A stretch of 64,000 bases of DNA. It comes from Pedobacter helvus. Lineage in GTDB: Bacteria > Bacteroidota > Bacteroidia > Sphingobacteriales > Sphingobacteriaceae. Location of the stretch: assembly GCF_005925325.1 (NCBI RefSeq), contig NZ_SRMP01000005.1, forward strand, positions 186,001 to 250,000. The letters run 5' to 3'. Positions 26,802 to 33,871 of the stretch are shown in pieces (the stretch's first letter is position 1; the number at the start of each line of letters is the position of its first letter). A program made the position numbers and the translations under genes. The notes beneath the pieces are model-generated. The model worked only from the letters and a program-made list of their open reading frames with translations, did no database searches and was not told where the DNA came from.

Positions 26802-27347
26802 ATGAGTCGTAAATACAAATTCCATAATAAAGAAGGTTTATACTTTGTAAGTTTTGCAACAGTGTATTGGATAGATGTATTTGTTAGGCCTTTATATAAT
26901 GATGTTTTGATAGATAGTTTAAAGTATAGTATTGCAAACCTTGGTTTGGAATTGTACTGCTGGTGCGTAATGCCGAGCCATGTGCATTTGATATTTAAGG
27001 CAAAAGAAAATAATCCTGCTGCTTTGTTGGGAAGAATTAAGGAATACACGTCAAAACAATTGGTTAAAGCGATCAAAGAAAACAGTGGGGAAAGTAGAAG
27101 AGAGTGGATGCTTTGGATGTTTGAAAAAGCAGGATTGAAAAGTAGTAATGTAAAAAGAAGCCAATTTTGGCAACATAACAACCAACCTATTGAGCTATGG
27201 AGTACGGAAGTGATCGAACAAAAGGCAGATTATTTGCATGATAATCCGGTTGTTTCTGGATTTGTAAATGAGGCTTGGCACTGGAAGTATAGTAGTGCAA
27301 TTGATTATAGTGGGGGTAAGGGTTTAATAGATATTGATTATTTATGA
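26802..27347 (+). mobile_element. REP-associated tyrosine transposase (RAYT, IS200-like Y1 family)
   Basis: Protein of 181 residues related to TnpA of IS200/IS605, the domesticated RAYT branch. The HUH metal-binding motif is seen as PSHVHLIF (His60 and His62), preceded by LELYCWCVM. The family-typical YLHDNPVVSGFV block follows at about 142-155, then WHWKYSSA. RAYTs cut and copy REP hairpins at short palindromes and usually do not mobilise themselves as full insertion sequences. Here the gene is bracketed by inverted REP-like hairpins (26749-26777, 27361-27390), forming a compact unit of about 640 bases. The unit separates the PIN gene from the ATPase-TOPRIM gene and seems to have landed within or beside an attC-like palindrome. 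Confidence 0.85.
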
Positions 27348-27360
27348 TAATTTTAAAATG

Positions 27361-27390
27361 CACACGCGACACGCGTGCGCCAGCAGAGGG
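27361..27390 (+). repeat. REP-like hairpin, right copy
   Basis: CACACGCG-ACA-CGCGTGCGC then CAGCAGAGGG. The stem is CACGCG/CGCGTG. It mirrors the left copy on the other side of the RAYT gene, with a compensating stem change that keeps the hairpin intact. Confidence 0.65.
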
Positions 27391-27445
27391 GTAGCGTATA
27401 TTGAGAGTTAGTCGATATTTAAGAACATCTTTGATAACATATAAA

Positions 27446-29425
27446 ATGAAAATCACATTACTCGACAAATACAAATCATTACATCCATTTGAAAGCGATG
27501 AATTAGACCCATTGACAGTTATAACTGGCAAGAATGGAAGTGGAAAATCTCAACTATTGAATTTAATATTTAATAAATTCAAAAAAGCGTCTGAAGTCGC
27601 TAGCCTCAGGATAAATATTTTACCTGAATTAGAAAAAATTCAATTTGAGGGAATAATAAAAGATAATCTACGAAATATCTCATATGATGAGTGGAAAACG
27701 GTAGTTAAAAAACTTCTGGATGACTTTAAAAATTTAAAAGGAAACAATATTAAATTATTAGAGTACATTTTCGATGAAAATTTGCAAAGTAAAATTAACA
27801 GTTCAATTATTGGTGAAATGCTATCTGATGAGCCTGAGTATTTAAAACTGTTAAAAATCAACGTTTCAGAAGTTCTGAATAGAAATATCGAGACTATAAC
27901 AGAACTAAACAAAATAGATGAAAATAATGTTTTAAGCAAAATATATAACAATAGGACCGAGAAACTTTTTCATTTTATTAAACATCTTAGTGAAAAATCC
28001 GGAAAGCCAATTGAAGCAATTAGAGAATTGGATTTTTTCAATTTACCTATCGATGAAAGTCTAATAGATGAAAACGAGTTATTCAGTTCTCAAGTAGAGT
28101 ATATATTTTATAATTATGCTAAAAGAAGAGACATAAATCGTAAAAATTGGTTTTTTAAAAAAGAAGATGGGGAAGAAAATGACTCAGTATCAGATACCGA
28201 TTTTGTAACAAGCTTTCTTCCGCCGTGGGAAATAATTAATAACATTTTAGAGGCGAACAACTTGGATTTTTGTTTCAAAGGAATAGAAAAGAAAGAGTTT
28301 AGCACAGACATTATAATTGATTTCAAACTTTTAAAAAAGTCTACTTCGGAAGAGATTCCTTTTAATGATTTATCTTCAGGAGAAAAAGTAATTGTTGGTT
28401 TAATCTTAAAACTTTTTACTTCCGAATATTATGGGACAAATTTAAACTTTCCAGATCTAATTTTATTAGATGAACCTGATGCTCATTTACATCCAGAAAT
28501 GTCTAATCTTTTAATAAATGTATTAGAAAATACATTTGTCAAAAAATTTGGTATAAAAGTAATCTTTACAACACATAGCCCATCAACTATTGCTTTGCTA
28601 AATGAGAATAATATCTATCAGATTTCAAATGGTAAATACACATCTTTAAGAAAAATATCAAAAGATGATGCTTTAAAAATACTTACTAGTTTCATCCCAA
28701 CACTGAATATAGATTACAAAAACCATAAACAGGTTTTTGTAGAGAGCCCAACTGACAGATTTTATTATCAAATAATCTTTGACAAAAGATACCAACAAGA
28801 GCAGTATCCATTTAAACTTTATTTTATTTCCAATGGCTATGGAAAAGGCAGTAGTTCTCAAGTACTAGAAACAGTAGATGCAATTAGAAAATCTGAAAAC
28901 AAGTCATTTTTTGGGATAATTGATTGGGATAAAATAAATAAGGATAATGACTATATAAAAGTTCACGGCGAGAACATCAGATATAGTATTGAAAACTATG
29001 TTTATGACCCTATTTATTTGGTTATGCAATTGATGGAGCTGAAGGCTCATAATGTGCATGCCGAAATGGGTTTGGATGAAACTTATAACCAATATCAATT
29101 AGGTGAAGAAAAAGAATTAGCTGAAAAAGCTATAAATTGGTTCTTTGAAAAATTCTATAATAAATTTCAAATGGCAGAAGAACTTAAACAAAATAAAAGA
29201 ATTGTAAAATTTCTTAATGGTATGGATTTTATGATCCCCATTTGGTATCTTGAATTTCAAGGACATGATTTGGAATCCAAACTGAAGACAGTATTTCCTG
29301 CATTAGAAAAATACAGAAATGAAGGTGAATTGCAAAGGAACTTGAGTATTATTTCGGCAAAATGTTACCCATTTGTTCATCTCGATACAGTTGAAATTTT
29401 TGAAAAGATTATAAACGTCGGCTAA
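27446..29425 (+). CDS. OLD/PARIS-like ABC-type ATPase fused to a TOPRIM nuclease domain
   Basis: A 659-residue protein. Start at 27446 gives KITLLDKYKSLHPF directly before the ATPase; an upstream frame from 27401 is unlikely. ATPase parts: Walker A GKNGSGKS (28-35), signature LSSGEK (309-314), Walker B LILLDEPD (338-345), H-loop FTTHS with His377, and a long helical insert between. A C-terminal TOPRIM-like domain follows: Glu433 in FVESPTD and Asp493/Asp495 in GIIDWD, then RYSIENYVYDP, which recalls DUF4435. Such ATPase-TOPRIM proteins (OLD class; fused AriA/AriB of PARIS) are anti-phage effectors. No partner gene of Gabija, Septu or retron type is adjacent. The TAA stop lies inside the following attC-like core (CGGCTAAC). 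Confidence 0.82.
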   Translation: MKITLLDKYKSLHPFESDELDPLTVITGKNGSGKSQLLNLIFNKFKKASEVASLRINILPELEKIQFEGIIKDNLRNISYDEWKTVVKKLLDDFKNLKGNNIKLLEYIFDENLQSKINSSIIGEMLSDEPEYLKLLKINVSEVLNRNIETITELNKIDENNVLSKIYNNRTEKLFHFIKHLSEKSGKPIEAIRELDFFNLPIDESLIDENELFSSQVEYIFYNYAKRRDINRKNWFFKKEDGEENDSVSDTDFVTSFLPPWEIINNILEANNLDFCFKGIEKKEFSTDIIIDFKLLKKSTSEEIPFNDLSSGEKVIVGLILKLFTSEYYGTNLNFPDLILLDEPDAHLHPEMSNLLINVLENTFVKKFGIKVIFTTHSPSTIALLNENNIYQISNGKYTSLRKISKDDALKILTSFIPTLNIDYKNHKQVFVESPTDRFYYQIIFDKRYQQEQYPFKLYFISNGYGKGSSSQVLETVDAIRKSENKSFFGIIDWDKINKDNDYIKVHGENIRYSIENYVYDPIYLVMQLMELKAHNVHAEMGLDETYNQYQLGEEKELAEKAINWFFEKFYNKFQMAEELKQNKRIVKFLNGMDFMIPIWYLEFQGHDLESKLKTVFPALEKYRNEGELQRNLSIISAKCYPFVHLDTVEIFEKIINVG

Positions 29426-29536
29426 CAGCAGTTTGGCAAAATGGCGGGTTCAGTGCTAAATTTGGCGTTTGGTTTTCAAATAAACATTCGTTCTAAATTA
29501 GAATTAAGTTTTTTTAAATCAGTCATTTTGCCAAGC
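29419..29536. repeat. attC-like imperfect palindrome after the ATPase-TOPRIM gene
   Basis: CGGCTAAC (29419-29426) overlaps the stop codon. GTTTGGCAAAATG (29431-29443) pairs with CATTTTGCCAAGC (29524-29536) over 12 of 13 positions. GTTAGTCG before the gene (27407-27414) is the reverse complement of CGGCTAAC with one mismatch. The left part is related to the palindrome after the PIN gene. No GTT-type right end follows 29536, so the site may be truncated. Confidence 0.45.
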
Positions 29537-29563
29537 TTTAAAATATTGTAAAGTAAAAAGAAT

Positions 29564-29965
29564 TTACTTGCCTTTCAGCAACTCTATCTTCTCTCTTTCG
29601 CTAGCTAACAATCTTTCATAGAGTTCAACAATCTTTTCAATTGTATTAAAAGTTGGCTGATAGTTTAACGAACTAGCGATTAGTGTAGAATTGTCACTAC
29701 TAGTGTTGTGAAATGTATTTGAAATTATATTGAAAACTGCTTCGTCTGAATACTCTTTTATAGCTTCGCTAGTCACTCCCAAAACCTTCGCTACTTTCTC
29801 CAAGGTACTGTCCTCAATTTCTTCGCTTTGCTCTAATTTGCTTACCGCTTGTTGGCTAATGCCCAGTTCTGCCGCTAAGGCGTCCTGTTTCATACCACGC
29901 AGTTCGCGTATGCGGCTAATCTTTCTTCCTAAATGAGTGCGGGTAGTTTTAGTAGCGTTTTCCAT
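29564..29965 (-). CDS. XRE-family helix-turn-helix regulator
   Basis: DNA-binding protein of 133 residues, from the ATG at 29965. An N-terminal HTH_3 domain (IRELRGMKQDALAAELGISQQAVSKLEQSEEIEDSTLEKVAKVLGV, about 18-65) is followed by IKEYSDEAVFNII, and the protein ends in a short coiled-coil-like helix (EKIVELYERLLASEREKIELL) that may mediate dimerisation. This architecture is common in Sphingobacteriaceae. It is divergent from the HEPN pair at 30091 (125-base shared gap), which makes that pair a possible target, but no operator could be defined. Confidence 0.9.
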   Translation of the reverse strand: MENATKTTRTHLGRKISRIRELRGMKQDALAAELGISQQAVSKLEQSEEIEDSTLEKVAKVLGVTSEAIKEYSDEAVFNIISNTFHNTSSDNSTLIASSLNYQPTFNTIEKIVELYERLLASEREKIELLKGK

Positions 29966-30090
29966 ATCCAAATATATAAGAAATAAAGGTAGGTAAAAAA
30001 CAATTGCGCTGTGGTTTTTTACAATCCGTGTTGGTTCTGTACCGCTTTAGGCTGGGCTAATTTAGTGTTCAACATTAAAACCTAAGCTTT

Positions 30091-30981
30091 ATGGAAATAC
30101 TAAACCATTTAAACAAAGCCAAAAAGACAGTGCATTTTATGGTCTTTTTAGAAAAATTGGTGGCACAGTTTAAGCCCCTGCAAGTTTATCAGTATGCACA
30201 GTTGGGGCAGCAAAGGCAGACAGAAAGTGTCTTTTGTAATTCACAGCAAAAAGAAGAAGCCATTTACTATCTGTTAATTATTACCGAGGGAAGTACCCGT
30301 ATTGAAAATGGCATCCAAGATTTTGCCAACCAGCATTATGAAGAAGGTAAAGTGGTGGTACATGCGCATGGTGCGACGGCTTTAAAGCAAAACATTGCAC
30401 AAAGCAATTATTATTTTGCTACCGTGCTGAACCAAGGCCAACTACTTTACAGTGCCAATGGTGTACTTTGCTTAGAAGAAGTAACTACGCCAAGACCAGA
30501 GAAAAGGCTGGCGCAAGCCAAATTGCATTGGAAACATCGTGGAAAAATGGCTCAGGGATTTTTAGCTGCGGCTGAGCGAGCCTTAGAAGAAGATCATGAA
30601 ACGGTTTGTTTATTCCTGTTACATCAAGTGATAGAACAAGCCTGTATTGGGCTGATCTGGGTGTTTATGGGCTACAAATCTGATATGCATAATTTGAGAC
30701 GATTGCTCTATGTATGTGCTTGTTTTTCCAAAAAGCCAATGCAGCATTTTATGGGTATGCCCGAAAATGAATTGATGCTAAGCATTATCATGAGAAGTTA
30801 TAGTGAAGCTCGTTACAGAGAAAGTTTTTCGTTAGAAAATAGGTCGGCCTATAATTTTTTAGAATTGGTGGAGCGTTTTATGGAGTTGGCGGAGGAGTTG
30901 TGCAAAGAAAAATTTGAAGCTATGGAAGCGGGATTACCAGTGGAGTTGGAGAAAGTGGAAGAGGAGGTTGTCAATGACTAA
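30091..30981 (+). CDS. NTase-like/HEPN domain protein
   Basis: A 296-residue protein related to Bacteroidota proteins that combine a degenerate nucleotidyltransferase-like half with a C-terminal HEPN domain. N-terminal half: YYLLIITEG, VVVHAHGATALKQNIAQSNYYFATVLNQGQLLYSA. HEPN half from about residue 155: LLHQVIEQACIGLIWVFMGYKSDMHNLRRLL and a SYSEARYRESF segment. An RxxxxxH RNase motif is not obvious, so RNase activity is uncertain. It overlaps the next gene by 8 bases, so the two are translated together. The setting among defence-like genes suggests a toxin or immunity role, but this is inference. Confidence 0.75.
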   Translation: MEILNHLNKAKKTVHFMVFLEKLVAQFKPLQVYQYAQLGQQRQTESVFCNSQQKEEAIYYLLIITEGSTRIENGIQDFANQHYEEGKVVVHAHGATALKQNIAQSNYYFATVLNQGQLLYSANGVLCLEEVTTPRPEKRLAQAKLHWKHRGKMAQGFLAAAERALEEDHETVCLFLLHQVIEQACIGLIWVFMGYKSDMHNLRRLLYVCACFSKKPMQHFMGMPENELMLSIIMRSYSEARYRESFSLENRSAYNFLELVERFMELAEELCKEKFEAMEAGLPVELEKVEEEVVND

Positions 30982-32269
30982 TTTCGTTTTATCTCCTGAA
31001 AATTCTTATCTATTGCCTTTTGAGGAAGGTACATGGAAACTAAGTTTACTCACGCTAAATGCTCATTCCGAGCATCGTAGGCCTAGTTCGCCTTACCTGT
31101 ATGTCGGTCGTCGCATTATTAGCTATCAGAATGAGATTTTAACCCTAGGTGTCACTATTGAACGTGATGGCGAAGAGGAAAAGGTTTGTCTGAAAGTTTT
31201 ACGTGAACATTTGCAAGTTTCTTGCAGTGTGGATACGACTTCGGCGTATTTAAGCTACCATGCCTACCACTGTTTAGAGCGCATGATGAACTATGATCAA
31301 TCTGTGGATTTTGAGAAATATTATTGGCCAAATTTCTTTACCCCCAAAATGGGAAAGAGCAAATTTTTGACCATCATTAATGACAGGATGGGCTTAGACA
31401 TTGAGCTTAAACCGAATTACAGTAGCTTTTACAAGCCTGGAGCATTTTTGTTGCAAGACTTACAGCCACAAGATTTGCCATTGAGCTATGAAGATGCATC
31501 AAGAGAAGTGCCTCAGCTAGTTTTGGACGAAGAAGTACTTTCTTTTTTTGTGACAAAAAGGTATCAGCTTTTTAAGCAGTATACTTCCTTGCCCTTTTTG
31601 TTAGCTTGTGAGGGGCGGCTTAAAAAAGATAGAAGTGCCGTGAAACAATATCGTACTTTGATTACAGATAGCGCAGATGTTGTTATTTTGCTAAATGCTG
31701 TACAGGAGCAATTGATGAACTATGTTGGGGAAATGCTTCCATTTGACAATAAGACTTTCCATATTAAAAACGGTTCGGCAAGGAGCAATTGGCCAGAAGA
31801 AGTGCATCAATTATTTAACACATGGCAGAAGGCTTGGCCATTAGTAGCTGTACAGCCTTTTTTGAAATGCTATTTGTTGGGCAGAACTGAAAATTATAAA
31901 GTTAAACCTTACAGAAATTGGATTATTAATATCCAACCTTCCTTACTTGTTCCTCAGCTTTGTGTAGTGTGCAACATGCGTAACGAATATTTGGAAATTA
32001 GCTTGTGTGTAAAAGTTGATGGCAAATTACATACTATCGCTTATGCAGATTATTTGTTTTTTGTGCAAGATGAACACCGCAATTTTTATCTCTTGGGCAG
32101 TTTACAGGATGTAGAGTTGGTACAATGGTTTAAGAAATACAATTTTTGCTTTTCTGTACTGAAATGCCATTTTGAAGGAGATGTGTCGGCATTTTTAAAG
32201 CAGTTGGAAACTATTTATGAAGTCCGCTATCAAAATGGAAAATCACGTTCTAAAATAAACAATAACTGA
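30974..32269 (+). CDS. Unknown 432-residue protein coupled to the HEPN gene
   Basis: I do not recognise this protein. The ATG at 30974 overlaps the end of the HEPN gene by 8 bases (ATGACTAA), a coupling start. A longer frame from 30914 would lie inside the HEPN gene. The protein is soluble, with no signal peptide or clear membrane segment, aromatic-rich, with many Leu, Tyr and Cys residues, and appears mixed alpha/beta. The segment around residue 255 (NDSADVVILLNAVQEQLMNYV-like) is helical. A terminator hairpin lies directly after it, so the HEPN gene and this gene form a closed two-gene unit. Confidence 0.7.
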   Translation: MTNFVLSPENSYLLPFEEGTWKLSLLTLNAHSEHRRPSSPYLYVGRRIISYQNEILTLGVTIERDGEEEKVCLKVLREHLQVSCSVDTTSAYLSYHAYHCLERMMNYDQSVDFEKYYWPNFFTPKMGKSKFLTIINDRMGLDIELKPNYSSFYKPGAFLLQDLQPQDLPLSYEDASREVPQLVLDEEVLSFFVTKRYQLFKQYTSLPFLLACEGRLKKDRSAVKQYRTLITDSADVVILLNAVQEQLMNYVGEMLPFDNKTFHIKNGSARSNWPEEVHQLFNTWQKAWPLVAVQPFLKCYLLGRTENYKVKPYRNWIINIQPSLLVPQLCVVCNMRNEYLEISLCVKVDGKLHTIAYADYLFFVQDEHRNFYLLGSLQDVELVQWFKKYNFCFSVLKCHFEGDVSAFLKQLETIYEVRYQNGKSRSKINNN

Positions 32270-32284
32270 ATACTCGTGTGTTGT

Positions 32285-32318
32285 AAACCCTGTGGGCAAT
32301 TGCTTACAGGTTTTTTTG
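32285..32318 (+). terminator. Terminator of the HEPN two-gene unit
   Basis: CCTGT (32289-32293) pairs with ACAGG (32306-32310), extended by AA/TT around a bulged C, and is followed by seven T residues. Confidence 0.75.
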
Positions 32319-32423
32319 CTTTTAGTTAGTTATGTGTTTAAAGTTTCAAGATTTCAACAAGTCAACCATGTTTAAAACTAAGAATGCTAACTTAGGCCTT
32401 TGGTAAAGAAATCTACAGCTATC

Positions 32424-32906
32424 ATGTCCGTAACAATAAGAAATATAAAAAAGGATGATAATCCAATCATCGCAGAATTAATCCGTAAGATATTTAGGGA
32501 GTTTAAAATTGATAAACCAGGAACTGTCTACACCGACCCATCTACCGATGCGCTTTATGAATTGTTCCAAATTAAGGGTGCCGAATATTGGTTAGCTGAA
32601 GAAGACGGTAAATTGTTGGGTGGATGCGGTATTTACCCAACCGATGGTTTGCCCGAAGGTTGCGTAGAACTTGTGAAATTCTATCTTTCGGCAGATACTA
32701 GGGGCAAAGGATTAGGAAGGAGGCTGATGGAGCAAAGTATTGAATCGGCTCGAAATATGGGTTACAAACAAGTGTATTTAGAATCATTTCCAGAACTTGC
32801 TACCGCGGTAGGTATGTACGAAAAGGCTGGATTCAGAAAACTAGATGGTCCAATGGGAAACTCGGGTCATTACGCATGCACCGTTTGGATGATACTTGAC
32901 TTATAA
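32424..32906 (+). CDS. GNAT-family N-acetyltransferase
   Basis: Small cytoplasmic acetyl-CoA-dependent transferase, 160 residues from the ATG at 32424. N-terminal TIRNIKKDDNPIIAELIRKIF is the first GNAT strand and helix. The acetyl-CoA loop is seen as VKFYLSADTRGKGLGRRLMEQSIESARNMGY, the R-G-x-G-L-G-x-x-L pattern. VYLESFPELATAVGMYEKAGFRKLDGPMGNSGH is the C-terminal motif, and the HYACTVWM ending is typical of the group. The acceptor substrate cannot be predicted. Confidence 0.9.
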   Translation: MSVTIRNIKKDDNPIIAELIRKIFREFKIDKPGTVYTDPSTDALYELFQIKGAEYWLAEEDGKLLGGCGIYPTDGLPEGCVELVKFYLSADTRGKGLGRRLMEQSIESARNMGYKQVYLESFPELATAVGMYEKAGFRKLDGPMGNSGHYACTVWMILDL

Positions 32907-32958
32907 CCACTACTTATATTGAAAATTAACACAACGTAATCAAATCATAGCAATTGCA

Positions 32959-33415
32959 ATGGAAAGTTTTAAACTAATCGGACTTAAATTAAGCGGAAAA
33001 ACAAAAAATGAGAATGGACAATCGGGAGTTGATTGTGGTGCATTATGGCAGGAATTTGAGCAAAAAGGTATTACAAGTCTCATCTCTAATAAAGTTAACG
33101 ATTCAATTTATGCAGTATATTATGATTATGAAAGTGACGAAAATGGATCGTTTTCGTATTTCATAGGTTGTAGAGTTGAAAATGAAACAGAAGTGCCCGA
33201 AACTTTAGATGAGCTCATCATCCCCAAACAAAAATATCATATTGAAATTGCCAAAAGGACAAATGACGGGATGCATAACGGATGCTTGGAAAAGAATTTG
33301 GAGTTCATCTCTTCAACGTAAGTTTGGCTACGACTTCGAAATTTATGATGAAAGAAGTCATGATTGGGAAAATGCAGAAATAGAAATTTTTATTTCTATT
33401 AAAGATCAACAATAA
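32959..33415 (+). pseudogene. GyrI-like/AraC effector-binding domain protein, frameshifted
   Basis: Frame one (32959-33321) encodes an effector-binding (GyrI-like) start: FKLIGLKLSGKT, LWQEFEQKGI, VYYDYESDENGSFSYFIGCRV and LDELIIPKQKYHIEIAK. The expected C-terminal part of the same domain, KGQMTGCITDAWKRIWSSS...RKFGYDFEIYDERSHDWENAEIEIFISI, continues in another frame to 33415. One extra A in the AAAA run at 33253-33256 accounts for the shift, since removing it joins the two halves as AKGQMTG. Joined, it would be about 151 residues, the normal length of a stand-alone effector-binding protein. It could be a real inactivation, slippage-rescued, or a sequencing error. Confidence 0.8.
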
Positions 33416-33419
33416 ATAA

Positions 33420-33869
33420 ATGAGAGTAATATCCGTTAGGGAAAATCCAACTTATAAAGAAAAAGCAATTCGATATTTACAGGATAGTTGGTCTGAGGTA
33501 CCACCAATTATTTACGAAGATTGTATTTCGAACAGTATCAACGCAACGCAATCATTACCTCAATGGTATTTGCTGGAGAAAGATGGAGAAATTATTGGCT
33601 GTGCAGGGTTAATTACCAACGATTTTATCAGTAGAATGGATTTATATCCTTGGCTTTGCGCCTTGTTTGTTGATGAAAAGCATAGAGGAAGTAACTATGC
33701 CAAGCTGCTGATTGACAAAGCGAAAAAAGATACGGCTGAATTTGGTTTCAAGTATTTAAATCTTAGTACGGATCACATCGGGTATTACGAAAAATATGGT
33801 TTTCAATACATAGCTCAGGGATATCATCCTTGGGAAGAAGAGACACGGATTTACCAAATTCGGGTTTAG
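33420..33869 (+). CDS. GNAT-family N-acetyltransferase
   Basis: A 149-residue acetyl-CoA-dependent transferase. WYLLEKDGEIIGCAGLI gives the central strands; LCALFVDEKHRGSNYAKLLIDKAKKD is the acetyl-CoA loop, with R-G-S-N-Y-A in place of the standard RGxGxG/A; YLNLSTDHIGYYEKYGFQYI is the final motif. It starts 4 bases after the frameshifted effector-binding gene and ends 2 bases before the convergent kinase gene. Acceptor unknown. Confidence 0.88.
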   Translation: MRVISVRENPTYKEKAIRYLQDSWSEVPPIIYEDCISNSINATQSLPQWYLLEKDGEIIGCAGLITNDFISRMDLYPWLCALFVDEKHRGSNYAKLLIDKAKKDTAEFGFKYLNLSTDHIGYYEKYGFQYIAQGYHPWEEETRIYQIRV

Positions 33870-33871
33870 TG

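Noticed and set aside
26641..27000. Complete insertion sequence around the RAYT gene
   Set aside because: No terminal inverted repeats with target duplication are seen; the hairpins fit REP sites of a domesticated RAYT better than IS ends.
24300..30000. CRISPR array or integron integrase in the accessory region
   Set aside because: No regularly spaced direct repeats and no tyrosine recombinase reading frame were found; the cassette-like reading rests on the palindromes only.
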